Counted from the first letter of the stretch, positions 13,544-27,095 are shown. The stretch is DNA of 64,000 bases from Laetiporus sulphureus 93-53 (GCF_001632365.1 NW_024468514.1:280129-344128), one strand, 5' to 3'. The notes: generated by a model from the sequence alone, not told the origin. Program-made: numbers and translations.

Positions 13544-14250
13544 TCACCCACAGTTTTCCCTCCGGTGACGAAGGAGAGCATCACTTCGGGCGAAATGTCC
13601 ACCGCAGATGTCGCAGATTTCAAGAGTGCTCTTGAGATGTACCTGGGCGATATGTTTGCCCAGCGACTCATAATTCATCAGGTCGCTGCGACAATCCGGC
13701 GACCAAAGGCACTTTCCGCGGTTTCGGTTGCTCCAGGGCCTGTCTTTCGTATTGAAGTGGTGATCTTTTAAATGACGCTGGATACCCGAAGGAGTGAGGT
13801 CATCCAAATAGATACCGCACCAGCCACCTTCCCAGGTGCATCGCTGGAGATTCTGTGGTGGGCCCGCAGAGACAGCGGCTTGAGTCGGCCTGGATTCGAA
13901 CGGTCAGCTGAAAGTCAATCTACATGTCCGCGCCTGCCTTCGACTCACATCGTATCGACAGGATACCCGGCATTCGTCATCGGACTCTGATAATATTGTT
14001 GATTCATCTGGCTGGTCATTCTGAATGAGGAAAGAAAGCCATGTTAATTCACAGATGAGGACTGTATGGTTCCTATAGACTCACTGAGTTCCTGGTACAG
14101 CAGGCCAGTCATTGCCATAAGGTGAAAACTGCAGAGAGCTGGGGAGGTGCTGTTGCGTTACTGGTGGATAATCTGAGTGGCCTCCAGGGATGCTGTGGTA
14201 CCATCCATGAAGACTTTTGTAAGTTTGACAGATACTTAAGAATGGGGGGC
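13544..14250 (-). CDS. C2H2-type zinc-finger protein, copy 1 (5' part unresolved)
   Basis: Three exons are supported: last exon 13889-13544, middle exon 14020-13949, and an upstream exon ending at 14085. Introns gtgagt...attcag (14084-14021) and gtgagt...atccag (13948-13890) restore one frame. The protein has a Tyr/Gln/Pro-rich N-terminal part (SLHGWYHSIPGGHSDYPP, QMNQQYYQSP) and three zinc-binding units: C-x6-C then RHLKDHH, then KCLWSPDC followed by GKHIAQVH, then CDICGGHF followed by RHRRENC. The repeated phrase LDDLTPSGIQRHLK also occurs in copies 2 and 4. Probably a DNA- or RNA-binding regulator; no target can be named. The start codon is uncertain, so the upstream boundary is approximate. 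Confidence 0.7.
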
Positions 14251-16421
14251 CTGAACTGACGTAAAATTGCCCGATGAGTGAGGGCCCGCAGAGGATTGAG
14301 ACTTCTGAGGATGAGACATGTCGTTGAGCGAGCAAAGTCGATGAGGAGCATGCAAGAGAGCATGGCGTGTACTTATAGACAGTGTGGTTCAACCTCTCGT
14401 CCTGTATCAGTCCACATAACCGCTTGTCCTGTAGCCATCGGCGACAAGATGACTCCTTGCCTACGGTTTGAAAGTCACACATCGAGATATCAGTCACCAG
14501 GTGAAGGAATGTTCAGCTTGTCACGAGACAGTCCGACTCGAATCGGAGGCTGAAACGCTCGATGAAGCTTTCTAGGGCCATTACGCAAGGTCAGATTCAT
14601 CGCCCGCCAGTAGTAAGAGCGTACCCGGCCGGATCGTACGTTCATTGCTGTCAACCGATTGGTACTGACTCTGACAATGAATTTACATATCATCGTTCCG
14701 CTATTCCCATCCAGGAAGAAAGGATATGCATGACGATGTGTGAATCACAAGGTCTTCTAATTGAATGTCAATCTGCCGTGAGGGAAAAAATCCGATGGTA
14801 CACAGCAGCACGGATTTTCTACTGGCCGTTCGGTGACACCAACTGAGCAGTACTTCCCTTGAAGCGAGTAGAGGAGATTGCTCATGGTGGAAAACGTGAA
14901 CGCCCGTGGCATGGCTTTTCACTAGATTGCAGTGCCACAACATGCTGTGTGACGCCCCAACGTTAAACAGCAAAGAAAAAAATTACGGCATTGGTGAAAC
15001 GTCCATTATAATAGGATAGACCCGGGCAACTGTCCAGTCATATGAGCATCACGGAATTTGTCAATGATCTACATCTGAAACATGCCTGTACGAGAATTCA
15101 ACGCGGACAAGTTTGCGCCGAGCACAAGTCGCAACTACCGAGTCTGTGACAGAGATAAGAGTGTTGACTACTGTTACCTCCCGATTGAAAACCCAAGCAG
15201 GTACTACTCCGGTCTCTCAAGACACGCGTTCAGTGTCACCATTCTATGGGGTTGGAGGCGAGATGAGCAAAGCTTTCGAACATGATGCATGGGTCGTCCC
15301 GCACGAGGAATAATTGAACTCCGGTACCGGTTATCACAAATGATCCGTCTGTAGCGTTAGCTAAAGGGATTGGCCGCGATGTCAATTTCGCGGAACCAAG
15401 ATGGTTCGCACTAAAGTGTGGATCCAACATGTCTGTGTGCCACGTCTTCCATGCTTCTTATCAGATATCTTGCCGCTACAATATGTGCTGTAACAATGCA
15501 ATGCTGCATTCAGTTAGAATCTCAGATTCACGCCGTGAGTCATAGCCACCACGACTCTTTCACCCCACCGTTCTCGAGGTCAACAAAGGGCAGCTAGGTG
15601 AAACTCGCGCTCATCATCGCAGGAAACGGGACAAGGGCAGGCCAAGGACTTTTACTTGTTTGCCTTCTAACACTGCTCAAGCTTCCATCTGCAGCACAAA
15701 TAGCGCACCCATTTTATGAGACTGAGGAGATGCGATGCAGTGATCCGAGCTGAGCCGCCGATGACTCTTCTTTATCGAGCACGACACGATCACATGATGT
15801 ATTCCGTCAGGTTAGCAATACAGGTGCAGGTTCTTCCCTTCGTCCAACTTCTACCTTGAACCCCATCTTCTTGCGCGACATCACTTGATGCTGAGAATGT
15901 GGCAAGGGAGAGGTTTTCAGAGTCCCGCGCAGTTCACATAATGACCGCAGCGTTTCAGGATTTCGCTACAAATTTGCAACCGGGAGTCAATATTTGCCAG
16001 CACAGCGACGCCGGCTGGCGACAATTGAAGCGCACTGCAGGCAACAATCCATCAACAATCCATCTGTCAAGGGCAACTTCCAGATACGCCGGCGAGGCGG
16101 TGTTCATTGAAATCCCGGATCTATCTTATGCCCCTCGGTGTTCCCAGTCAGCAGAGTCGATGCCTCATGAGCTCGGCCACATTCTCCTCTGCTGAGCACA
16201 GAACTTGTAGAGAAACATGGCGGCCAGCCAATTTCAAGACGAATTGTCACCCAGTTTTACCACAGTCGCCATACAAATAAATTCAACTAGGAAAACCAAT
16301 GGTCCCGCAAACTCCTAGACTGATGAATCATGGTACAGATCCTCCGCCTGTTGACATAATCACATGCACAACGTAGTCAAGAAGTCTGTACAAATGCGTG
16401 AAAATGCAAAAGCATGTCTCG
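14251..16421. other. Gene-poor spacer
   Basis: Only short open frames (for example 14562-14846 and 15899-16195, plus) without recognisable similarity. May include unassigned 5' exons of zinc-finger copy 1. Confidence 0.45.
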
Positions 16422-17268
16422 TCACTGTAAGAGCCTCCAACTGTGAGTGAGCACGCACCACTTTGCGCTATTGCCGCCCGTTTCCCCCTCTTCCTTCTTC
16501 ACTCGCTGGCTCTGGCTGCAGTAATTCTTTATATGGCGATCAAGAGAGTCCGCTCTTCCAAGCTCGTGATGGCAATGAGGGCAGCTTCTCGCGGTGCTTT
16601 TCAAGTGCACAGATGCAATGTGCTTTCCGAAGCTCGCATGATTCAGCTCTCTGTCGCATTTTCCATCCCAGTCCACCCATTTGCACAGCCCACGATCCTT
16701 ATTATGCCAAGGTACACCCTGGAAATGGTGTTCTTTCAAATGGCGTGTAATCCCGGCAGGCGACAAGTCGTCGAGAGTCACGCCGCAAGTCCCATCCCAG
16801 CTACAGGTGACGTTTCGGCCATAAACAAGAGGGAACGCTGGCGGCAATTGTTGGGGAAGGATGCCGTACGCGACTCTGGGGTCATAATGCTGATGAGATC
16901 CGTGAGGCACGGAGTACGGAGCATAAGTGTAGTGATATGAATGCTGATCTTGCGATGCGTGGACTCCACTGAAGTTTTGACTGCATTAAATCAGCACGAG
17001 CAGAACATTGAGATGATCAACACGTACATCTGCATGTTCATCACATCGTGAGCAGGAACACCTGGAGCGAAAGACTGTGTCGGAGGATCCTCGTACGATC
17101 TCTCACTGCGATCTACGGTTAGGTGTGCTAGGCGAGTCAAGGATATCAGACTGACTATTGGTTCGTAGGAAGTGGCCCCGATGCAACATTCGGGTATGGG
17201 TATTTAGGATCGATAGCCCCGTTGCCATCGTACCAATCCACAGATCGGGCATCATGGATGGTGTCCAT
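16422..17268 (-). CDS. C2H2-type zinc-finger protein, copy 2
   Basis: The best-resolved member of the four-copy cluster. Exons 17268-17156, 17105-17028 and 16980-16422 join in frame to 249 residues, with GT-AG introns of 50 and 47 bp. An in-frame TGA just upstream supports ATG at 17268. The N-terminal 120 residues are rich in Tyr, His, Pro and Gln (SYHYTYAPYSVPHG) and look disordered. The zinc units follow: CSWDGTC then RHLKEHH, CKWVDWDGKC then GKHIASVH, CPHCHHELGRAD then RHIKNYC. The C-terminal tail is Lys/Glu-rich. The finger spacing is not the classic C-x2-C-x12-H-x3-H for the first two units, so this is a lineage-type finger module. Function unknown; a transcription-factor role is inference. 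Confidence 0.82.
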
Positions 17269-20006
17269 GTTTCAGTAACGACGGAATGCGTTAAGGCCGA
17301 TAGACGTAGATGTCTGTCCTGGCACGGACGATGGCGATTGGGGTGTACTACGAAGAGGGGAAGAGTATCTGGGCCTGCTGAGTACAGAAGAGATACATGA
17401 GTCCTCGTGCAGCGCATCTTGCCGGACACGGAAGTTGTTGTTGTCTAGCGCGTAGTTGTCATTGGATATCAGTGTGCACAGGCCGTGATTCGAGTCTGGA
17501 TTTTTGCTGGATCTACTATTACAAAATAGGCGGTGCTATCCCATGCGGAACCGCGTACAGCCATCATATTCTGTTTTTGAGTGCCGCTCGCTTCCATGCA
17601 GCACTATAGTCTACTTCCGAGTTATATTACACCGAGCAGCGTTAGTCGGGGATGGCGGAACTCTACTCATGAAGCCTTCTACCGATCCAGAATTTCCGTT
17701 CCAGCACCGGAATGCAAAACCTTCGGGCCACGTCGAGGACATGTACTTCGTTTGGGATGCCTCTCCGTAATGTACAGGCGTCTACGGTCTGCAACGCGTT
17801 GCAGGCATTCTCACGCCTCTTAAAATATGAATAAACGCCCGTTTGTCACGCACTGCCTGGAAGGGAAGGATCCATGGTTCCAGTCACAAATTTAATTTTT
17901 GTGGACTCGCGCCTCACTGAAATCAACAGCCAGTAGTCACGCCTTGTCATAATCTAGTCACACCGCTTTCACTCGAAGTAGTGCTAAATTTAGTGTAGAA
18001 TTAATCCCCTCCGCCGTCTCATTCAAAGTCCGCTTTATGTCTGGAAAGTAATCATCATACCTGACTTCTTCCGCATAGACGTAGCGTTAGCTGCTTAATA
18101 AACCGAATCAGAAGACATGGAAGCTGCCGAAATTCAAGCAACAATCAACGACGTACTGAGGGGACGAGCTTCTAGCACCGGTAGGTCGGTTCAATCATTA
18201 CGAGCCGCAAAGTAAAACAGCAGCGGTGACGGGCGAATATCACACCTAGCTGTCTCGGCGTATTCTGCTTTCTCACTTTGGACCGAACCGCAGCCTAGAC
18301 GGTGGGGAAACGCCTTGGCGATGCATGGACGGTCTCAGGGCATCGAGAGGTACCATTTGTGACCGACACATAGCGCGAGAGCATTGAGTCTCAATGTACG
18401 GATTGTTAAAATGCCATCGAACCTCTGCACGACGGGCATGATACTTTACCGTAGAGTCTAGACGCCATTGCATTTATGAAACGTTGGAAGAGCAAGATGA
18501 TGTGGCAAGTCACTATGAAGAAGCAGAATGTTCAACTGACTGTCCTTGTGCGCTGCACCTAAATCGTCAAATTGGGGGTGAACTTGACACGACGGCATGG
18601 GAAAGCCGGACTTCGTTCAAGCTGTCATGTTAAGAAAGAGTGCTCACAAAATTTTCTATGGTGGTATCAAGTCGGTATCTCATGGCGTCTGTTATGTGGT
18701 TTGGATAGATGCTTCGGCTGGCTCAAGGCAGCCTGATCTGCATCACGCCCTCACAATTAAAATTTTCACACCAGTTCATTGCTTATGAAATGATCACTCA
18801 CCCATCACGTACCTTAATAATGACTTTCAATACCAGTATACAGCACGACTGGAAGCGTGCCACTGCTGTCACATTGCCAGAGATCATCAGGAGAAACAAT
18901 GTTGACGCTTTCTACAGCTGCTCCGAATGTGATGAGCCGCCGGTCAACATGAATGACAGGTGGCGACACCGGTAGGTTTAGGCCAGTCCATAGGTGCTTT
19001 GGGTGCATTCATAGTCTGCCATTTGAATGTTTCTGAAACTGATTTGCATTAAGGGCACGCCATTGACTCAACAAAATGTCGGTACGGCCGCACGCCGGCC
19101 GTCCTGCTAATGCATGACAGTGGCCTACTCCTTAGAGACTTGTTCTCAATGCGTCAGCATCAGACACAGGCTAAGCGCACATGAAGGGGCACATCTTGCC
19201 CTCTTGAGTGACCGACTGGGGGCGCTTGAATGTGTTACGGTGGCATCTCAATTCGACCGGCTCTATATCAACGCCGTGATTTTGAGGGTGTTGAGCTCAA
19301 AGCATCGGTGTCTAGTTTGTCAGAAAGGGCATTCAGAACAACATGCGCTAAACTATTACCAGGAAGGCATCGGTGGCAGGACTCACTTGCCTCATGGTAT
19401 TGCAAGTTCAGTTGGACTTCTTTACCCACTCAAGCTGTCTCCACGTGCTTCAAGTAGTGGTCGTATTAGGTTCAGAAGCACAAGAAACCGAGCCCTCCGA
19501 TGCCTTCCGATGCGCAATTCAGTCTACGGAACTTGAACCATCGGAAAGCGCTTGCGACATTGTGCGTCCGGGCCCGTCGCGCGATGTCTCAGCAACGTGC
19601 CTAGTGTCCAGTGGTGATAGTGAATACCTTATTCAAACTTGAGGTTTACTTGGATATCCAGATATGCCGTGACCATGCAAATATCCGAGTTTCATTGATG
19701 GTGATGTGTGATATCTCGAGAACCTAGTAAAGCCGCTGAGTTTGAATTCACTCGGCGTCCGATATCCATATGCAGCGTACAGCCTCTGCTTCTGCGAGAG
19801 CGGACCGGGAGGTTTAATAGTCGGGCAGATAAATCTCTGCATAGGTTGAGATATCCAGCATGCTTGCGAATACTGTTTACATTTGATATATGGGCTGCAG
19901 TGAAGAGGTGTACATAAATATATGGCACTGGGACTGCCGAACGATCGTGGCTCTGCTTCATTTTTCTGCGTGGCATGCTCAGTGAGTCGCCGCATGATAT
20001 TGATAT
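17269..20006. other. Gene-poor spacer
   Basis: Contains plus-strand open frames of 60-140 codons (for example 18709-18975 and 19114-19536) that match nothing I recognise and show no exon structure. No repeats seen. Confidence 0.45.
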
Positions 20007-20353
20007 TCACTCTGAAATCCCAATGCACACTTGTAAGTGACGCATAAATGAATACGAGCGTGCGAACTCACAGAAACACTTATTGCAGACGCTCACGCTG
20101 CTTCGCAAGTGGCAAACAGTTTGCCGAAGCTCGCGTAATCCACGCATCTTCCGCATGGTTGACATCCTTCTCCATCCTGCCACTGGCATGTTCCGCGGTT
20201 ACTCTTCGCCCAGGGAAGCTTCAGGCCGCCAAAGTGATGGTATTTTAGGTGGCTGGTTGTTCCTTCGGCTGAAAGATCTTCAAGGAAAAATAGGACAGGA
20301 CGCTCCCCAGTGACAGAGGAAGGTCTGTCTCCGAGAGGCTTCAGAACCGACAT
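20007..20353 (-). pseudogene. C2H2-type zinc-finger protein, copy 3 (decayed)
   Basis: Recognisable remnant of the same family: LEDLSAEG then HLKYHHF, RGTCQWQDGEGC, VDYASFGK, then in another frame VCHLRSSVSVCNKCF and FMRHLQVC. Differences from copies 1, 2 and 4 mark it as broken. The first cysteine pair is absent, the GI-RHLK signature reads GTTSHLK, and a frameshift falls inside the GKHIA-VHL segment (about 20118), where the first frame ends in TGA. No convincing N-terminal exons were found upstream. Confidence 0.72.
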
Positions 20354-23300
20354 TCGGATCTCAGCCGATGACAGGGTATGGCGGCTGCGACCTTCTCATC
20401 CGATGGCTGGTTCGCGACCACAGAACGCGGGTCCCGCATACATGCCCGCTGCGGATCTGCAAAGGAGTCGACAACAGCGCTGTTCGCCAAGATTCTGATT
20501 ATGAAAGACAATTAACCAAGATACGCGTTAGAGAGCAGGATAGCGCGCACAACTACAACACGCACGGGCTCGAAGAAGCTTGATTCGCAGGTTTGTCGCG
20601 TGCGTGAGAAAGAGAAGCTCGAGTCTGGCGAGGAGACAATGCGCCACTAACGCACAGGTATTAGGCTCTGCCTAATTCGGGTGATCAACACCACCTCACC
20701 AACGGACCGCGCAGACATCTTCACAGGATATCCGGCTAGACTCCAATCGGCTGTGGACAGTAAAGTGTCTGTAGGTCGAGCAGGGAATGCCGAGCAACTG
20801 CGTACACGCACTAATATTGCAGCTGATCCTGAGATGGAAGAAGACGGCCCAGACCGAGAAGGACCGTGCTCACACACCGGACGGGTTTGACTGTCGCGTG
20901 AACAATAGGAGGGATGAGAGCACATGTAGATGAGTTCCGCAAATTTGAGTACAAGCTGGAATTCCAGACGATGAGCTTCCACTGTTAGGAGCTATACCGA
21001 GGGAGTCTGCAGATTCGGCTAGAGAATTTGACATGCCCGCCTTTGACATGAACTTTACTGGCATAGCTGCTTAGCACAGCACAGCTGACGCAAACCTCAC
21101 GCTGTTTGCGCTGGTCGACAGCCTAAACAGTAACGTGCCATGGGCGGCGGCAGCTGAGAGGATCTGTCGTCTTCAATCGGGAAAGGTACGCCTAGCCGAT
21201 CAAGTTCAGGATGTAGCGTCGTTCTGCGGAAAAACCAATCGGAAGGGGTGCATGACATGGAATGGAACTGCACTATGTGCATTTTCTTCATGATGCGAAG
21301 GCCGGCTGCTGCGTCAAGCAGCGAATGCTGCGCGCAGATGCGGGGAAAGATGATAATCTCCGCGAATATCATTGACAGTTACGAGGTCGGCAAGTGCGAA
21401 CATTGGGCCAAGGTGGGAATGACCGGCTGTCTCGATGACATCTCCATTGACGTGCGAGAAGACCGTAAGCGGCAGGCAAATTGCGGTCAGAAGGTCACGA
21501 TCCTGATTGACACCAATGGAGTAAGGGTTCTTCACTTGTCCGCGCGCGCGAAGTGATGTATCACACTTGTTACAGTGATGTCACAGATTCTTCGCAGCCA
21601 TTGAACCAATTTCGCTTTCGTACTTGCTGGCAAACTGTCAAGACGACAGGACATCAACGCAACAAGCAATGGTTTCATTCTGTTTCAGAGAATCTATCGA
21701 TCGGTCAGCCATGAGCAATGAGGTAAGACCGAAGCTGGCTTTCCAACGGGAACTGGAGAAGAATTTTGAGGGATAGCGATGAGAAGTCGGTCCAGCCATA
21801 CTCCATCACAGGCGCGATCATGGCTGTCAATCAGTGTTATTGTATTTCTGTGTTTCAGCTGTTCACCTTGCGTCCGCGAGGATCATGGATGACAGATCAA
21901 AAGGGGAGTACCGGGTTCTACTGATCGAGATGTGTCGGGTGCCATAGTGACAGGTCGCCGCCATGCAGCCTACTGATGTCATTGGGCGTTGTATTAGTGC
22001 CATCGATATTTAGGCGCTGCGTTTCACATGCATTAATTCCGAATTTCCCTCCAGTGAGACATCTCGATCCCGCTCCGCTTAGGCTTTTGTTGTGAGCACG
22101 AGGTTTGCATGTCGCGGAAGTGTCTTGATATGATCGCTCTGTGTAAGCACGGCGCGATACAACAAAGAGGTTGATTGGAAGGCCGTGACTTGCATGCTGA
22201 GATACATCGAACCAGAGAGAAGACGAGACTCTGGTGCAAGCCGAAGCCTCGGTATAGCTTCGGAGACCGAAAACAAGACGAGGCTCGTGATGCAGGCTCG
22301 CTGAACAGCTCTCAGCACCTATGACAGAGGAAGTGTATATCGCGGGTCCAATGAGAAACTTGTATTCTATCCACAGTGATTGTCCTACCTCTGGCTAGAA
22401 GGTCTCACCATGAACGATGGGCGAAACTGGTGCCATTCATGAGGTGAATCTAAGTGACAGTTTCTTAGGCAGCATGACCCCACTCTGAGAAGCGGCAAAT
22501 GCTTACGATTGTGAAATACTATTGATCGCCGAGAGGTTCATCCCAGATACATGCACTGCTTCTTCGTCGGAAGGTCCGACGAGCAAGGTACACCTTGATT
22601 CTCTGGACATGCCTGTAACAGGCAACGCGTCAGCTGACTCTAAGGCGAACATTGAACGATGATGAGCCGGCGGAAGGCAATGCCAAGCCGTCAAGGTGCA
22701 CCTGGGCGTCGGTGAATTTGAAGCGGTCTCGAAGCGTCAACGAAGGCCGGAACGACAGTTGATCTGGGCAGAATCCCTGTCGAAGGACCGGAGAGGGTGA
22801 TAAATTTGAATTTGAATTTGAATTGACGTCCTTGAGGCACTCTACATAACAGCATCCGAAGGAAGCCATACACACCCACATAGTTTGGGCAATGCATAAT
22901 CCTTCGACGAAGCCGTACAAAATTACGGTTGGGTCTCTAGTGCAGATCCAAGTTCCACACCTGAGAATGCTTCCAAAGCCATAAGCTGCATTCAAGCGAC
23001 TTTGTCAGAGCATTGACCTAATCTTGAAGCTTGATCAGTGATGATAAACTTGTGACGATCGTTCGGTGGAAGCCGCCGTCGCCGTCGTCGTGCGATCAGT
23101 AGTCAGCGTGATCAAGGAGGACCGGCACCCATGCACCAAAAGATATGCTGCTCCCGGACCCTGCGACATTGATATTCAAAGTCATACATACGGGACTGAG
23201 GAACTCTGCTCACCAACAACTACCGAAGTCGCGCGCGCGCGAGATCTGGCTGAGGAGTCACTCCAATGAGAGGTTTGAGGGACAACTTAGTGGTATTTCG

Positions 23301-24316
23301 AAGTCGAAATTATGGCCATATCAGTACACACACTTTGAAGGCGATCCAGCTTTCCAGGTGACTGCGGTTGCGTGGATGTGCACGGTCGCCGCACGTTTGT
23401 GGTCCGCATGCCAGTGGAGAGGTAAGGTGCCGCAACTGGCAAAGCATGTCATTTCAGGTCACATCTAGGAGGTCCTGTTACTGGCTGAGGATGTGAACAC
23501 TGGCTAGAACGCTGCATTTAGACAGAGCAAACGGCAGAGTCGAGCTGTTTTCACTGTGCAAAGACTGATACGAGAGCTTAGGCGGCGCTTAATTATCAAA
23601 GTAGTATACAGCGCTCTAGTCGCTCTAGTCACTAGCGCTGAAACCGCTCTCCTAGCTAGCTTTGAGACAGCGCATTTATTGAGCTCACGTTCCCCGGCCT
23701 AATACGACTGGGAGCGGCTCGCTGACCAAGGTGATATTAGGGGGCCAAGTAACTCGTCCTACAGGTTCTGCGAATACAGACATATTTACAAGATTAAGCG
23801 TGCAGATAGGCTTCATTTCTATGTACAAAATTCTCGTAATGTAGAGACATCATTACCAGTAGATATAACGATAGCAGTCAGCCAACACCCTACCTCTGGA
23901 GGGTGCCCTTTTCATATTCAAAGGACGTACTCATAACATCTGAGAAAACCGACAAGCATAGGTTATTATGCCAAGAACTGCGGCGTGAGCGGAAAGTCAT
24001 ATGGTGTTATATGAAAGGAGACGATTGGCAGGCATACGCGGTAGCATTGAGGTTTAAGCCAGTAGCAGCTACTGCACAAACCTCCAGATGCCAGTCGTCT
24101 GCGGGAAGCATCACGTCCAGTGCATATCTGCCAGGCTGTGGCTGGAAGTTCTTTCCACCACGATGTTGTTTGCGATAACTGCCGCGATCTCTAGAGATGA
24201 TGCATGCCAAGGAGCGACTGCGCATTTAAGCCTTTGGTAAGTATGGATAGCACGACGTCAAGACTTATGACGTACACGTTCGGATTTTCTACCCACGGGC
24301 ATTGTCGAGAACACAT
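20354..24316. other. Gene-poor spacer
   Basis: Nearly 4 kb with no supported gene. A short AATTTG hexamer run lies at 22803-22825. Open frames up to 121 codons (22630-22995, minus) have no recognisable content. Confidence 0.45.
22803..22825. repeat. AATTTG simple repeat
   Basis: Three and a half copies of the hexamer AATTTG, read directly. Confidence 0.8.
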
Positions 24317-25383
24317 TCAATGAGGACGTTTAGGGCAGTAGCGCTCGACGTGACGAGAAAGTGTATCGGCGCGGGAGAAAATAGCATTGCAATGTGGGCA
24401 GGTTCTGGCGGTGCTACCAAGGTGGACTGCGGCGATATGTTTTCCAAAGCTGGAGTAATACATGTCGGGGACGCTGCTACATGGACTGCCTTGCCATTGG
24501 CAAGCTCCACGGCACCTCGCATCCCATTCAGAGGGATAATAGTGATGATCCTTCAAATGACGATTGATTCCGGTCGGGGTCAGGTCGTCGAGCTCGATAT
24601 CACAATTTCCACCCCACTTGCACTTCACGGTTTGACATTGAAGTGCCGAACGCGGATCTGACGACAGGGATATGGGCCCCAGGATAGGACGAAGGTGGCT
24701 GACATCGGGATTGAGCTGAATTGAATGAGCAGTGGGAGATCGGTTGAAATCAGGCATGACGATCGTGGCTTGGTGTCTAGCATCGGGATCGATGAAGGTG
24801 GCCGTCGATCCTGATTGATATGAGAAACTAGAAAATGCACCGTCGCATGATTAGACGCGACCAGATGAAGATCACGAGTGCACGCACGCATCCAGAGAAC
24901 GATAAGTAACCTCGCGGTATGTGGCGTGCACGTTGTGAGGAGTGACGTAAGGATAATGTGGCGGCATGAGATCGCTAGAGGTCTAATGAATATCGAATGA
25001 CACTTCGGGGTTGGAGGGGCTTACGCGGTGGAGATATGAGCATGTGCGACTCCGTACACCTCTTGCATCAGAGATTGATGGGAAGGACCGACGTCGGCTA
25101 CGGCTTGAAATGCAGCTTCTGATCTATGTTCTTGGAACGCCATCTGGGAAGGGAGGCAGAGAGCGAGAGAGTTTTGAGATCTTGAATAATAATCCGTCAA
25201 AGGAGGAGAACGTTGAGCGATGGCGGACAGAGGGGCATCTGAAGGCGAGAGGTACATCGTGGGAGGAGGCGCATCCGCCCTCGGAGGTCGGGGTTCGGAG
25301 CTCGCGTCTTGCCTGTCATCGCGATCTTGTTCATGGATCCGAGAAAGGTTCGAAGTGTGCCAATAGCTGCTGGATGGGTCCAT
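24317..25383 (-). CDS. C2H2-type zinc-finger protein, copy 4
   Basis: The zinc part is one clean open frame (24757-24317): CKWGGNC, LDDLTPTGINRHLKDHH, CRGACQWQG, FGKHIAAVHL, CPHCNAIFSRAD, RHVERYC, stop. Upstream, an exon of about 25383-25024 (MDPSSSYWH..., disordered, ending ISTA) probably joins through intron gtaagc...ctctag to a short exon beginning DLMPPHYPYVTPHN (about 24980). The junction between that exon and the zinc part is unresolved; a donor near 24910 and an acceptor near 24820 would keep frame. It has a longer N-terminus than copy 2. Same strand and same order of zinc units as the other copies. Exons are partly inferred; the family call is firm. Confidence 0.72.
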
Positions 25384-27095
25384 GCCTGTTGAGATAGAGC
25401 GGAAAAGATGAGCAGATGCGTGAACAGAAGCAAGGGCAGTAATATAAGGGCGACCATGAGGCGCAGGCCGCACGCGGTCATGCGATGATGCCCTAACCCG
25501 ACTCAGTCATCCCGAGCTGTTTTTCGCCAACTCAATCCCTTCACCATCTCGAGCAGTGAGGCCTGAAAATAGAGCCGACGAGCCTGATCTGTCCGTACAG
25601 CAATCGAAAGCAGCCATCCGATTAATCGCGAAAACGGGTTATGTACACAGCCCAGCTCAGCTTCGTGGAGTACCAAATCCAGGACCACAATCCTGTGAGA
25701 TGAACCAAGTCTTCTGACGTAGATAGGGCCAGACCTGGGCTTATGTTCATTAAAGAATGTCACATGTGCAGGAGGGTTCTGTCATATCCATGTTGCAGTC
25801 CGGGAAGCATCTGGCATCACTTCATTTCGGTAAGGGTCTTTCTCACGCGTCGCAGAGCAAGTTCTCTTTCTACCTTCATTTTGCTTTTTTCTCATCGATA
25901 GATATGCACTCCGTATCTAATTGACATGTTTAGCGGCATAGCTACTAAATACGGTGGAGCTTACCCAAGTCCAAGAATTCTTTCAGCGGGTATCTGTTCG
26001 CAATGAGTCGGTCTATGTCCCGATTTCCTGCAACAATTGCCGTTTCAGGGATCCCGAATATGCAGTAGTGCCAATTACCCACTGAACCTAGCGAAACGCC
26101 TGCAATGTGAACCGCGAACTTCTGTCCAAAGGGCGGGACTGCTCGTGCATCCGCTCCAGGAGCATGAATTTGTGAATGAATTTGTGATTAGGCATCGATT
26201 AGATGTCAACATTGAGACTCAGCATTTGGCGAAACATCCCAAAGCGCGCTACGCAATCGCCCAAACTGGAGTCGGTAGTCTGATCACGCGAAAGTGCCGT
26301 GGTGCTCGCGGCAGAGTTATCTACGCAGCTTGACGTTAGTGTTCAGGAGCTTGTAAAGCAGTCCGTCCGAAGCGCTTTGCAAATTTCGGAGGAATGAATG
26401 CGTCAGTTAGGATCTCCCTCTTCTCTGCGAACCCTCCCCCCCCCCCCAAATAGATTATGAACGGAGTACAACCTGTATCAATTTAGCGGATAATTCAGTG
26501 CCGCGAATGAGTGAACCTATCAGCTCGGCTTGGCACATGGAAATCAACTCCGATATGACGAGATGGGGGAGGATGGGGGGTTCTCTGCACAGAGAACTAT
26601 AACTTTGCCGAGATTTCGAGACGATCGAGGGCAGATTACGGAGTCAAACGCGTGGCACCCGCCGCCTGTGAGGTGTTTGAAACATGAATGTCCTGTGATA
26701 TGCAGATGTTCAACAGAGTGCATGTACATGGGCGCAACTTACCACTGCAAACCAGCAAGCTGGAGAGATACTGGACCGTCCCGGGCTTTACACTTGCGCA
26801 TAATACAGCATCGCGCAATTGTGCGGAGGGCACTTGAGGGCAGAATCACTAGGGCATGCATGGGAACACTCCCGCAGGGCCTTGTCACGTAGGCAATGGT
26901 AGGTTCCGGGTTCGAACTTGAAACTGTGACTGCAAACGCCCGTCCAGCGCATCAGATGTGCACGTGCCCGGCATCCTCTCGAGCTTGACTTCACACCAGT
27001 AGGTGCTCATCGCGCAGGACGACGTTGACCTCGACTCGGTGATTTCTGCTCAAAGATTGCAAGGCTTCAAAGCTTCAACATTCACTGGTTGAACG
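25384..27095. other. Intergenic, end of gene-poor region
   Basis: No supported gene. A homopolymer of twelve C lies at about 26436-26447. Contains the TAO3 promoter at its right end. Confidence 0.5.

Noticed and set aside
13890..13900. ATTCGAA box resembling tRNA box B
   Set aside because: Falls at the acceptor of zinc-finger copy 1 and has no tRNA fold.
19114..19536. 140-codon plus-strand frame in the gene-poor region
   Set aside because: Composition and sequence look random; no introns, neighbours or motif support.
26436..26447. Run of twelve C
   Set aside because: Simple homopolymer, no associated structure.
26895..26930. GGTTCGAAC box resembling a tRNA T-arm
   Set aside because: Flanking bases do not form a 5 bp stem and no cloverleaf can be drawn.
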